Assembly (NCBI GenBank): GCA_964430855.1 | Contig: CAYSHC010000017.1 | Span: 1 to 61,253, forward strand | Direction of reading: 5' to 3' | Length of the DNA: 61,253 nucleotides | Source: JAEZDP01 sp964430855 | Lineage (GTDB): Bacteria > Acidobacteriota > Vicinamibacteria > Vicinamibacterales > Vicinamibacteraceae | In this document: piece after piece, positions 50,968-59,047 of the stretch | Numbering within the stretch: the stretch's first letter is position 1 | Layout: each line of letters starts with the position of its first letter | The notes under the pieces: generated by a model | Database searches by the model: none | The model's input: the letters and a program-made list of their open reading frames with translations, nothing else | Told to the model about the DNA's origin: nothing | Program-made: the position numbers and the translations under genes

Positions 50968-53006
50968 GCCCCGCGGCGTCGCGAGGGGAGAGGCGCCTGA
51001 CAGGAGCGCCCGCCGCCGCACTCGCCTACGGCGTGCTGGCGGTGGCCTATACATGGCCGCTCGCCACCCGGCTGAAAAGCGCGGTGCCGTGGGACCTCGG
51101 CGACTCGCTGCTCAACGACTGGATCCTGGCCTGGCACTACCGCCAGGCCGGCCTCGTGCTCTCGGGCGCGTGGTCGGAGATCGCGTGGTGGCACCCGCCG
51201 ATCTTCCATCCCTCGCCCTACGCCATCGCGTACTCGGAACTGCTCGTCACGCAGGCGCTGCTCGGCGCGCCGCTGTTTGCGCTCACGGGTAACCTCCTGC
51301 TGACGTATAACGTGCTGTTCCTGGCAAGCTTCGCGCTGTCGGCGCTTGGCGCGTTCCTGCTCGTGCGCGAGATGACCGGCAGCGCGCGGGCCGGCTGGGT
51401 GGCGGGGCTCATCTACGGCTTCGCACTCTACCGGGTCGCGCAGGCCCCGCACCTCCAGGTGCTGCACGCGCAATGGGCCCCGTTCGTCCTCTACGGACTG
51501 CACCGCTACTTCGCGCACGGACGCTGGCGCGCCGCGGCGGGCGCGGGCGTGGCACTCGCGGCGCAGAACCTGTCAAACGGCTACTACCTGTTCTATCTGG
51601 CGTTGCTGCTCCCGCCGTATGTCGTGGCGCAGGTCGTTGCCCGGCGACGCGTGAGGGACTGGCGCGCGTGGGCAGGGCCACTGCTGGCGGCGTCAATCGC
51701 CGCCGCCCTCACGGTGCCGCTGATGTACCCGTATCTTCAGCTGCGCAGGATGGGCGAGGGCGCGCGGCCGCTGTCAGCCGTCATTCCGTTCAGTGCCGAC
51801 ACGCAGGCCTGGCTCACGGCCAGCGGCACGCTGCGTCTGTGGGGCTGGCTTCAGACGCTGCCGAGGCCCGAGGGGGAGCTGTTCCCGGGCCTGACGCCCC
51901 TGATCCTCGCCGCTGCCGGCCTCGGCGTCGTCGCGTGGCGCCGGGCGGCCGGCCCCGGACGCGAGGCAGGCCCGACGCACGCCGGCGTGGACGACGATGG
52001 CCGCGCCGCGAGAAGGCGAGCGGCCTGGACGCGGGCACGTCAGAGCCTCGGCGGCGTCGCCGCCGCGTCGCTGGCATGGCATACGGTGGCGATCTGCCTC
52101 GCCCTGTTCGCGGCGACGAAACGCCTGGCGATCGGGCCGCTCGTGGTGTCGTTCGGCGACGGACGCCGCCTGCTGATCCTCTGGACGTCGAGCCTCGCCG
52201 TGCTCGCCATTTGTTCCGTTCGGGCCCGGCGCGTGCTGTGCGACGCGCCCGACACGCCCGTCGTGACGCTCGCCGCGCTGGCGGTCGCGACGGTCTGGTT
52301 CTCGTTCGGGCCGGTCCTGCACGTCGGGGGCTGGCCCGACCCGTCGTGGCCCACGGTCTATGGCCTGATCCACGACTGGGTGCCAGGTGCCAACGCCCTG
52401 CGGGTGCCGCCCCGTATCGCGATGATGACGGCGATGCTCCTGGCGATGCTGGGCGGCATCGCCGTTGCGGCGTGGCGACGCGCGCCGGTGGCCCTCGTCG
52501 GTGCACTCTCGGCACTCGTGCTCGCCGAAGCCTGGGTGGCGCCCATCCCGATGAACCTCGTGATCGACGCGGGTCCAGCTTTCGAGCGGTCGCCGGACCG
52601 CGTCGCACCAGACCCCGCACGCGACCCCGAGGCCATGGCGCTCGCCAGCCTTGCGCCGGACGCGGTGATCGCGGAGCTGCCGCTCGGCAGCGTGCCCTAC
52701 GAGCTGCGCTGGCAGTATCTGGCGGCTGCCCACTGGCGTCCCCGCGTGAACGGCTTCAGCGGCGGCGCGCCCGCTGACTACTCACGGGTCGAGCATGTCC
52801 TGGGGGCGCTGCCGGAGCGCGCGGACGAGGCGACCCGGCTGCTGCGCGACTACGGCGTCACGCACATCGTCGTGCGCCCGGCGGTGTGGACGAACCCCGA
52901 GGTGCCGGCGGCCATCGCCGCGTGGCTTTCGAGCCTGGGCGCCGCGCGGGTGCCCATGCCGGTGCCGTCGCTCGAGGTCTGGGAGCTGCCGCGGCTCAGT
53001 GACTGA
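50964..53006 (+). CDS. Polytopic membrane protein, GT-C glycosyltransferase-like
   Basis: The 680-residue protein has about eleven to thirteen hydrophobic segments. The first loop reads WDLGDSLLNDWILAWHY, an acidic motif in the position where GT-C (dolichol-phosphate-mannose-type) transferases keep their catalytic Asp. It is followed by HPPIFHPSPYAIAYSE. The C-terminal region (about 545-680) is soluble and outside the membrane (PDAVIAELPLGSVPYELRW). This architecture is common in Acidobacteriota as an uncharacterised type. A role in glycolipid or protein glycosylation is inference. GTG 50964 overlaps the aminotransferase stop. Its tail overlaps the convergent DUF5658 gene by 11 bp. Confidence 0.72.
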   Translation: MSPAASRGERRLTGAPAAALAYGVLAVAYTWPLATRLKSAVPWDLGDSLLNDWILAWHYRQAGLVLSGAWSEIAWWHPPIFHPSPYAIAYSELLVTQALLGAPLFALTGNLLLTYNVLFLASFALSALGAFLLVREMTGSARAGWVAGLIYGFALYRVAQAPHLQVLHAQWAPFVLYGLHRYFAHGRWRAAAGAGVALAAQNLSNGYYLFYLALLLPPYVVAQVVARRRVRDWRAWAGPLLAASIAAALTVPLMYPYLQLRRMGEGARPLSAVIPFSADTQAWLTASGTLRLWGWLQTLPRPEGELFPGLTPLILAAAGLGVVAWRRAAGPGREAGPTHAGVDDDGRAARRRAAWTRARQSLGGVAAASLAWHTVAICLALFAATKRLAIGPLVVSFGDGRRLLILWTSSLAVLAICSVRARRVLCDAPDTPVVTLAALAVATVWFSFGPVLHVGGWPDPSWPTVYGLIHDWVPGANALRVPPRIAMMTAMLLAMLGGIAVAAWRRAPVALVGALSALVLAEAWVAPIPMNLVIDAGPAFERSPDRVAPDPARDPEAMALASLAPDAVIAELPLGSVPYELRWQYLAAAHWRPRVNGFSGGAPADYSRVEHVLGALPERADEATRLLRDYGVTHIVVRPAVWTNPEVPAAIAAWLSSLGAARVPMPVPSLEVWELPRLSD

Positions 53007-53322
53007 GCACCCACATCCACGGGCCGATCGCCGCGCAGATGTAGAAGAGAGTCAACGCCGCCACGATGCGATGCACGTGCGTGAGGTGAAGGATGATCCC
53101 GAAGCCGGCTGCCGCGACCTTCGCCGAGGCCAGCGCCGGCCCCTCGCCCATGGCGTGCATCATCCTCGCGATGATCGGGTTGGCCTCGATCGAGTGGCCG
53201 TAGATGGCGACGCCCCAGTAGGTGAACGCGGCGTCGAGCGCCTGGACGCAGAAGAAGGCGAGGATCACCATCTCGCCGCGCGAGATCCTCCCGTACCGGA
53301 ACTTGCGGATCAGCCGAGCCAT
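52996..53322 (-). CDS. DUF5658-like small membrane protein
   Basis: The 108-residue protein has three hydrophobic segments. It carries VQALDAAFTYWGV and EANPIIARMM, the pattern of DUF5658 proteins, where the Asp and the EANP element are conserved. The C-terminus is WMWVLSH. Function is unknown. It overlaps the membrane protein gene on the other strand tail to tail by 11 bp. The N-terminus is basic (ARLIRKFRYGRISRGE), so the inside orientation is likely. Confidence 0.75.
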   Translation of the reverse strand: MARLIRKFRYGRISRGEMVILAFFCVQALDAAFTYWGVAIYGHSIEANPIIARMMHAMGEGPALASAKVAAAGFGIILHLTHVHRIVAALTLFYICAAIGPWMWVLSH

Positions 53323-53539
53323 GTGCGTATGCCGGTCCTCGCACGGAGGACCCCGCCCTCTGACGGATCAAGGCGGGTGCCAGGCCGCGGCGACGCCATT
53401 CCCGGGCGAAACCTGCGCGTCCCTGGCGCGTGTGCCTCAGCCGCACACGGGCGTGTGCGGGGAAGTGTGACACAAATGGCACACAAGGTAGGAGGAGAGG
53501 GAAGATGGGAGGAACGGACGGGAGGAGGAGAGGCAGCAG
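53323..53539. other. Gene-free region with a purine-rich tract
   Basis: No gene, repeat or tRNA was seen in this 217-bp region. From 53483 the plus strand is almost all purines in GGGAGGA-like units. The tract ends as a Shine-Dalgarno-like purine block just before the GTG at 53540. Upstream (53466-53483) is TGTGA-N8-GCACA, with no good match to a known site. Confidence 0.5.
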
Positions 53540-54745
53540 GTGCGCGATAGACTGGTCCGTGCCATGCGCCACGACCCGCTTGCCTATCTCGCCGACGAAC
53601 TGAAATCGCTCCAGGAGCAGGGGCTGTACCGGCCCCTGCGGGTGCTGGACGGCGAACAGACCACCACCGCCACCTTTGACGGCAAGTCCGTCGTCAACCT
53701 GTCGTCGAACAACTACCTCGGGCTGACGACGCACCCGAGGCTGAAAGAGAAGGCGATCGAGGCCATCGAGCAGTTCGGCGTGGGGTCGGGCGCGGTGCGG
53801 ACGATCTGCGGCACCATGGCGATGCACGTCGAGCTCGAGCGCCGGCTGGCCGAGTTCAAGCAGACCGAAGCCGTTGTCGTCTTCCAGAGCGGCTTCACGT
53901 CCAACGCGGGCACCGTCGCGGCCATCCTGACGCGAGACGACGTCATCGTCTCGGACCAGCTGAACCACGCGAGCATCATCGACGGCGCGCGCCTGAGCCG
54001 GGCGACCATCAAGGTCTATCCACACGGCGACGCAGACGCCGCCCGCGCCGTCCTCCGTGACCTGCCCGCGGGTCAGCGCAAGCTGCTCATCACCGACGGC
54101 GTGTTCAGCATGGACGGCGACCTCGGGCCGCTGCCGGCACTGTGCGAGGCGGCCGAGGAGTACGGCGCGATCATGATGGTCGACGACGCCCATGCCAGCG
54201 GCGTGTTCGGGCGCAACGGGAGGGGCACCGTCGACCACTTCGGCCTGCACGGCCGCGTGGACATCCAGGTGGGCACGCTGTCGAAGGCCATCGGCTCGCT
54301 CGGCGGCTACGTCGCGGGCAGCCGGGCACTCATCGAGTTCCTCCACCACCGCGCACGGCCGTTCCTGTTCTCGACGTCGCACCCGCCTGCCGTGACGGCC
54401 GCGTGCCTGGCGGCCCTGGACCTCCTGCTGGAGGAACCGCAACTCATCGACAGGCTCTGGGAGAACACGCGCTTCTTCAAGGCCGGCCTGAAGGAGATGG
54501 GCTTCGATACAGGGCTCAGCGAGAGCCCCATTACACCGGTCATCGTCGGGGAAGGCGCGCGCGCGATGGAGTTCTCGGACCGGCTGTTCGACGCCGGCGT
54601 GTTCGCCCAGGGCATCGCGTACCCGACCGTCGCGCGCGACAAGGCGCGCGTGCGCACCATCGTGTCGGCGGCCCACACGCGCGAGGAACTGCAGTTTGCC
54701 CTCGACGTGTTCGGGAAGGTCGGGCGCGAGATGGGCCTGATCTGA
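53540..54745 (+). CDS. Alpha-oxoamine synthase (glycine C-acetyltransferase/KBL or BioF-like)
   Basis: The 401-residue PLP enzyme has the alpha-oxoamine synthase hallmarks: LSSNNYLGLTTHPRLKEKA, FGVGSGAVRTICGT, the His-bearing SDQLNHASIIDGARLS, the Asp block MMVDDAHASGVFGRNG, and GTLSKAIGSLGGYVAG with the PLP Lys. It joins an amino acid to an acyl-CoA with loss of CO2. Candidates are 2-amino-3-ketobutyrate ligase (threonine breakdown) and 8-amino-7-oxononanoate synthase (biotin). No tdh or bio genes are adjacent, so the choice is open. GTG 53540 follows a strong purine tract. ATG 53564 is an alternative, 10 nt after a TAGACT hexamer (53548-53553). Confidence 0.87.
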   Translation: MRDRLVRAMRHDPLAYLADELKSLQEQGLYRPLRVLDGEQTTTATFDGKSVVNLSSNNYLGLTTHPRLKEKAIEAIEQFGVGSGAVRTICGTMAMHVELERRLAEFKQTEAVVVFQSGFTSNAGTVAAILTRDDVIVSDQLNHASIIDGARLSRATIKVYPHGDADAARAVLRDLPAGQRKLLITDGVFSMDGDLGPLPALCEAAEEYGAIMMVDDAHASGVFGRNGRGTVDHFGLHGRVDIQVGTLSKAIGSLGGYVAGSRALIEFLHHRARPFLFSTSHPPAVTAACLAALDLLLEEPQLIDRLWENTRFFKAGLKEMGFDTGLSESPITPVIVGEGARAMEFSDRLFDAGVFAQGIAYPTVARDKARVRTIVSAAHTREELQFALDVFGKVGREMGLI

Positions 54746-54752
54746 GCGCCCG

Positions 54753-57700
54753 TCAGGGCGTCGCCATCAGATAGGCGAACAGGTCGCGCAGCTGCGCGTC
54801 GGAGAGGTCGTCGAGCAGGCCCGGCGGCATCGCCGATACGGGCGAGGCCTCGAGCGTGCGGATGCCGTCGCGATCGAGCACGTGCGTCTGCCCGTCCGGG
54901 TCTCGGAGCGTCACGGTGCGGGCCGTCCTCGCGGTGAGCACGCCCGCGACGACCCGTCCATCCGCGAGCGTCGCGACGAAGTGCTCGTACCCGTCACGAA
55001 TCTCCAGGTTCGGTGCCACGATGGCCGGTATCCAGAAGTCGACGTTCTGGCGCTCGTAGCCGGAGAGGTCCGGTCCGATGCTGCCGCCCTTGCCGAACAG
55101 CATGTGGCACGCGCCGCACCGCTCGGCGTAGATGGTGGCGCCCGCGTCGGGAGCCCCGTGGCCGGCCGCCAGCGCGGCCTTGATACGCCGAGTGGCGCTT
55201 GACAGGTCGGCGTCGCTGACCGCCGTTGCGACGCGCGGCCAGTGCCGGCGCACGCGGGCCTCGATGGCGGAGTCGCCGTGCTCGAGCAGGAGCTGCACCA
55301 CGTCGGGTGAGACGTCACGGGCCTTGATGACGGCGCGGTCCACGTCGTCGAGCATGCGCGTCGCCCACGCGGGACGGCTGGCGAGCACGCGCTCCGCGGT
55401 CGTTCGCACGCCGTGCTCCGCGGGGAGCGTGGAGCCGTAGCGCTGGAGGATGCCTTCCGCGACGGCCGGGGTGTCGAAGCGGCCGAGCACCTGGAGCGCC
55501 ACCCGTTTCTCGGCGCTCGACTGATCGAGCGCGAGCACGCGAAGCAGGGCCGGCACCGCGACGTCTGCCGACGCCTCGCCGAGCTGCCTGATGATCGCCG
55601 TCCGGGCGCCCGTCGACAGCGACGGGTCGACGATCGCCACGCGGGCCTCGTCGACGGCCGACGGGTCGCCGTCGCGCAGGCGCGAGACCAGGGGATGGGC
55701 GTCGAGGCGGCGCGTGTGCGCATCGAACGCCGCCGCCAGGCGCTCGGGCAGCCGTGGCCGCGGCACGCCCTCGTAGGCCATCTGCACCGCGTCAAGGAGC
55801 GATGAGCGAAGCGCCTCGTCCGGCGCGCGCGCGAACAGGCGGTCGGCTGCCGAGAGGTGCCCTGGATGGCCGGCCATCGCGAGTCGCCGCATCAGCCGTG
55901 GCGCGAGCGCCTCCCGCACCAGGGGACGGCTCCAGTCGGCGCCGTCGAGCCATCGTTCCACCTCCTGGAGGCCGGTGTCCACGTGGCGCTCGAGCGCCCA
56001 CCACAGCATCAGCGGCTGGTGCGGGTCCGCGAGGTCGCCGTCGTGACCGGCGAGGGCGTCGATGACAGGCAGCGCAGCGCTGACGGGCAGGCGCTTTGCC
56101 GATGCCGCGAGCTGTACGCGCACCTGGACGTCGCGCTCGTCGCGGGCCCGTGCCGCGAGCGCCGCGGCCAGCGCCGGCGACGCGCTGCCGCGGTCGCCGA
56201 CGAGGCGCACCACCCAGCGCCTGACGTCCGCTTCCCGATGATTCAGCCATCGCCGCGCGGCGTCGTCGTCGACGTGCCCGAGCAGGTGCAGCGCCCAGAG
56301 CGCCTCGAGCGCCTGCGGCATGGCGCCGTCCTCGACGAGGGCTGCGAGGGCGACGCGCACCGAGGTGTCGCCACGCCAGCCGAGCTCGAGGACCGCGCGT
56401 CGCCTGACGAGGCGGCTCTCGTGCGCGAGCAGGCGCACCAGATCAGCCGAGGCACGTTGCGTCAGGTCGCCCGCCTCGTAGCGTGGCGACGTACCTTCCG
56501 GGACGACGCGATAGATGCGGCCGCTGCCCTTGTGCCAGTCGTCGACAGGACTGACGTGGCTCAGCCGGCTGTCGTACCAGTCGGCCATGTAGAGGGCACC
56601 GTCGGGGCCGACGCCCGCGTACACGGGGCGGAACCAGTGGTCGTCGGTCTCGACGAGCGGCGCCTCGTCCACCGTGCGCCAGGTGGAGCCGTCGCGCTCG
56701 ATCCTGCTCGTCCAGACGATGTTGTGCAGCGAGTTGGGGGCGATGACGCGCCCGGCGTAGGCGGCCGGCAGCAGCGCGTCCTCGTAGATCGTGAAGGCCT
56801 GGGGGAACCGGCGGTCGTCGCCGTCGTGGCGCATGTGCTCGATGTGGCCGAACGCGTAGGGGTTGGTCAGCGGCCCGTGCTTGCCCCAGGCCTTCGGGCC
56901 GTAGGCACCCTGCGGATAGAACATGCCCCGCGTGCCGCCACCGTTGGTGCCGGAGAACACGTGGCCGACGCTGTCGATCTCGAGGCTGAACGTGTTGCCA
57001 CCGCCCTCCGCATAGAGCTCGAACCGCTCGGTGACGGGGTGGTAGCGCCAGATTGCCTGGCCCTGCCACGCCGTCTCGCGCCCCGTTGCCGGGTCGGTCA
57101 CCCTCGCGGTCGTGGTGCTGCCGGTGGCGCCGTACAGCCAGCCGTCGGGCCCCCATGTGAGGCTGTTCATGACCGCGTGCGTGTCCTCGAGACCGAAGCC
57201 GGCCAGCTTCACCTCAGGGTCGCCGTCCGGCACGTCATCGCCGTCGGCGTCCGGATAGAACAGCAGGTACGGCGGATTGGCCACCCAGATCCCCCCGGCG
57301 CCGACGGCCACCGCCGTGGCGATGTTGAGACCTGTAAGGATATCCTTCCCTGTGTCGTAGCGGCCGTCGCCGTCGGTGTCCTCGAAGACGCTCACCACGT
57401 CGAGGCCGCGCACCCCGTGGGGCGGCGGCTCCGGCACCTTGTCGAACCGCGCGCGCAGGTGATCGTCGTACTCGACGATGCGCAGGCCGGCGGGGAACTG
57501 GTACTGGCGGTACTGCACGACCCACAGGCGGCCCCTGCTGTCCCATGACAGGAACAGCGGCTGCGAGATGCGCGGCTCCGAGACGACCAGCTCGATGGCG
57601 ATGCCGTCGCGTGTCCGGAAGCGCCGAAGGGCCTCGGCGGGAGGCGTCGGCTTCGTTCCGTCGGCCATCACGCCGCGTCCTTCGAACGTGCGAATGACCT

Positions 57701-57815
57701 CGGCCGCCTGCGGCGACGCGGCGCGGCTGGTGTCGCGGCCGGCGCCGGCGCAGGCGGCGAGCCAGAGGCAGGCGGCAACCATGAGCAGCGGGCCCACAGG
57801 GCGCGTCGTGGACAT
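54753..57815 (-). CDS. PVC-type CxxCH heme-binding lipoprotein with beta-propeller and HEAT repeats
   Basis: The 1020-residue lipoprotein has a lipobox (LWLAAC, Cys near 22). A beta-propeller-like region related to membrane-bound dehydrogenases follows (about 60-460; GLRIVEYDDHLRARFDKV, YMADWYDSRLSHV). HEAT repeats span about 470-850. The C-terminal c-type heme site ERCGACHMLFGKGGSIGPDLSG (near 910) carries CxxCH, and IVAPNLEIRDGYEHF and a YLMATP-type end complete the family. The architecture is that of planctomycete-type proteins, probably an electron-transfer or sugar-oxidising enzyme in the periplasm. TATGCT ends 10 nt before ATG 57815. It diverges from the phosphatase gene in a 74-bp shared promoter region. 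Confidence 0.87.
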   Translation of the reverse strand: MSTTRPVGPLLMVAACLWLAACAGAGRDTSRAASPQAAEVIRTFEGRGVMADGTKPTPPAEALRRFRTRDGIAIELVVSEPRISQPLFLSWDSRGRLWVVQYRQYQFPAGLRIVEYDDHLRARFDKVPEPPPHGVRGLDVVSVFEDTDGDGRYDTGKDILTGLNIATAVAVGAGGIWVANPPYLLFYPDADGDDVPDGDPEVKLAGFGLEDTHAVMNSLTWGPDGWLYGATGSTTTARVTDPATGRETAWQGQAIWRYHPVTERFELYAEGGGNTFSLEIDSVGHVFSGTNGGGTRGMFYPQGAYGPKAWGKHGPLTNPYAFGHIEHMRHDGDDRRFPQAFTIYEDALLPAAYAGRVIAPNSLHNIVWTSRIERDGSTWRTVDEAPLVETDDHWFRPVYAGVGPDGALYMADWYDSRLSHVSPVDDWHKGSGRIYRVVPEGTSPRYEAGDLTQRASADLVRLLAHESRLVRRRAVLELGWRGDTSVRVALAALVEDGAMPQALEALWALHLLGHVDDDAARRWLNHREADVRRWVVRLVGDRGSASPALAAALAARARDERDVQVRVQLAASAKRLPVSAALPVIDALAGHDGDLADPHQPLMLWWALERHVDTGLQEVERWLDGADWSRPLVREALAPRLMRRLAMAGHPGHLSAADRLFARAPDEALRSSLLDAVQMAYEGVPRPRLPERLAAAFDAHTRRLDAHPLVSRLRDGDPSAVDEARVAIVDPSLSTGARTAIIRQLGEASADVAVPALLRVLALDQSSAEKRVALQVLGRFDTPAVAEGILQRYGSTLPAEHGVRTTAERVLASRPAWATRMLDDVDRAVIKARDVSPDVVQLLLEHGDSAIEARVRRHWPRVATAVSDADLSSATRRIKAALAAGHGAPDAGATIYAERCGACHMLFGKGGSIGPDLSGYERQNVDFWIPAIVAPNLEIRDGYEHFVATLADGRVVAGVLTARTARTVTLRDPDGQTHVLDRDGIRTLEASPVSAMPPGLLDDLSDAQLRDLFAYLMATP

Positions 57816-57825
57816 GGTGGCCGTC

Positions 57826-57831
57826 AGCATA
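57826..57831 (-). promoter_or_regulatory. -10 element TATGCT for the CxxCH lipoprotein
   Basis: On the minus strand TATGCT lies 10 nt before ATG 57815. Confidence 0.45.
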
Positions 57832-57877
57832 GCGGAGGACCCAGGCGCCTGGAATGAACCTTCAGGGCCGCTGCGCG

Positions 57878-57883
57878 TAGACT
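57878..57883 (+). promoter_or_regulatory. -10 element TAGACT, leaderless configuration
   Basis: TAGACT ends 6 nt before GTG 57890, so the transcript would begin on the GTG. The divergent gene's -10 lies 47 bp to its left. Confidence 0.55.
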
Positions 57884-57889
57884 CCAACG

Positions 57890-59023
57890 GTGGCCAGACG
57901 GAACACGCCCCGGTTCAGCGACCGGGCGCGGACGTTCATCGACACGTACACGCGCGACCTGACCGCGCGCGACCTCCAGCGCGTCTTCACCCGCGAGACG
58001 CGCGACATGCTCGCGTTCTTCACACAGGGCACCGACGAGCAGGAGGCCACCTGGCGGGATGTCCTGCGCCATCCGCTGCGTCACACACGCGCCTTCTTCA
58101 TGGCGTTTGCGATGCGCCTGACGCCGGCGCGCCGACTGCTCTACGGCGCCGGCATCGTCGCGTTCATGATGGGCGTGTTCGACATGGCCAACAGGACGCC
58201 CGGCGCCTCCGTCTGGGACGAGGGCCTGCCGGCGCTGCTCGTCGGCTTCGGCCTGGTGAACCTGATCCTGCTGCTCGAGGTCGCGGACCGGCTGACACTC
58301 AAGTACGACCTCGGCGTGGCGCGCGACATCCAGCGGGCCATGCTGCCCGCGGGGACGTTCACGCTGGGCCGCCTCGAGGCCCACGGCGAGACGCAGCCCG
58401 CCAACACGGTGGGGGGCGACTTCTACGACATCCTGGCCCGGCCGGACGGGCGCGTGCTCGTGGTCCTCGGGGACGTGGCGGGGAAGGGCAGTCCGGCCGC
58501 GCTGCTGATGGCGCTGCTGCTCTCGATGGTGCGCACGCTCGTCGACGAGAACCTGCCGCCGGCGGCGCTGGCCGCCCGGCTCAACGAGCAGCTGATGCGC
58601 CATGCGCCGCGGTCGCGGTTCATCACGGCGTTCCTCGCGGTCTGCGACCCGGCGACGGGCGAGTTCGTGTACGTGAACGCCGGCCAGAACCCGCCGCTGC
58701 TGCGCCGCCCCGACGGCCAGGTGGCGTGGCTGCAGCCCACCGGCATGGCCCTCGGGCTCTCGCGGCGCGCGGTCTACACCGAGCAGACGCAGCAGCTTGT
58801 GCCCGGCAGCCTGCTCGTCGCCTACAGCGACGGCGTCACCGAGGCAGAGTCGCCCTCCGGCGTCGCCTTCGACGAAGACCGGCTCGCGGCGCTCGCCGAC
58901 GTGCTGACGCCGCTCCGTGCGGGCCTGGCCGCCCGGCGAATCGTCGACGAAGTGCGGGCCCACACCGAGGACACACGGCTCTCCGACGACGTCACCGTGC
59001 TCGTCGTGAAGGCGGCACCGTAG
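57890..59023 (+). CDS. SpoIIE-type PP2C phosphatase, membrane-linked
   Basis: The 377-residue protein has a basic cytoplasmic N-terminus of about 80 residues and two hydrophobic segments near 85-130. The SpoIIE domain (about 140-377) carries VARDIQRAMLPAG, the metal motifs NTVGGDFYDIL and VLVVLGDVAGKGSPAALLM, then VNAGQNPPLLRR and VAYSDGVTEAES. The Asp residues of the binuclear metal site are present, so Ser/Thr phosphatase activity is likely. Such proteins usually act on anti-anti-sigma factors, with none nearby. GTG 57890 is supported by the promoter spacing. The next gene starts 24 bp after the stop behind its own -10 element. Confidence 0.88.
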   Translation: MARRNTPRFSDRARTFIDTYTRDLTARDLQRVFTRETRDMLAFFTQGTDEQEATWRDVLRHPLRHTRAFFMAFAMRLTPARRLLYGAGIVAFMMGVFDMANRTPGASVWDEGLPALLVGFGLVNLILLLEVADRLTLKYDLGVARDIQRAMLPAGTFTLGRLEAHGETQPANTVGGDFYDILARPDGRVLVVLGDVAGKGSPAALLMALLLSMVRTLVDENLPPAALAARLNEQLMRHAPRSRFITAFLAVCDPATGEFVYVNAGQNPPLLRRPDGQVAWLQPTGMALGLSRRAVYTEQTQQLVPGSLLVAYSDGVTEAESPSGVAFDEDRLAALADVLTPLRAGLAARRIVDEVRAHTEDTRLSDDVTVLVVKAAP

Positions 59024-59035
59024 CGCGTCCGGGCG

Positions 59036-59041
59036 TAAGAT
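59036..59041 (+). promoter_or_regulatory. -10 element TAAGAT, leaderless configuration
   Basis: TAAGAT ends 6 nt before ATG 59048. It lies in the short gap after the phosphatase gene and may give independent expression. Confidence 0.5.
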
Positions 59042-59047
59042 GAGCCC

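Noticed and set aside
53466..53483. TGTGA...GCACA looked like a CRP-type site
   Set aside because: The half-sites are 8 bp apart rather than 6, and the second half does not match TCACA.
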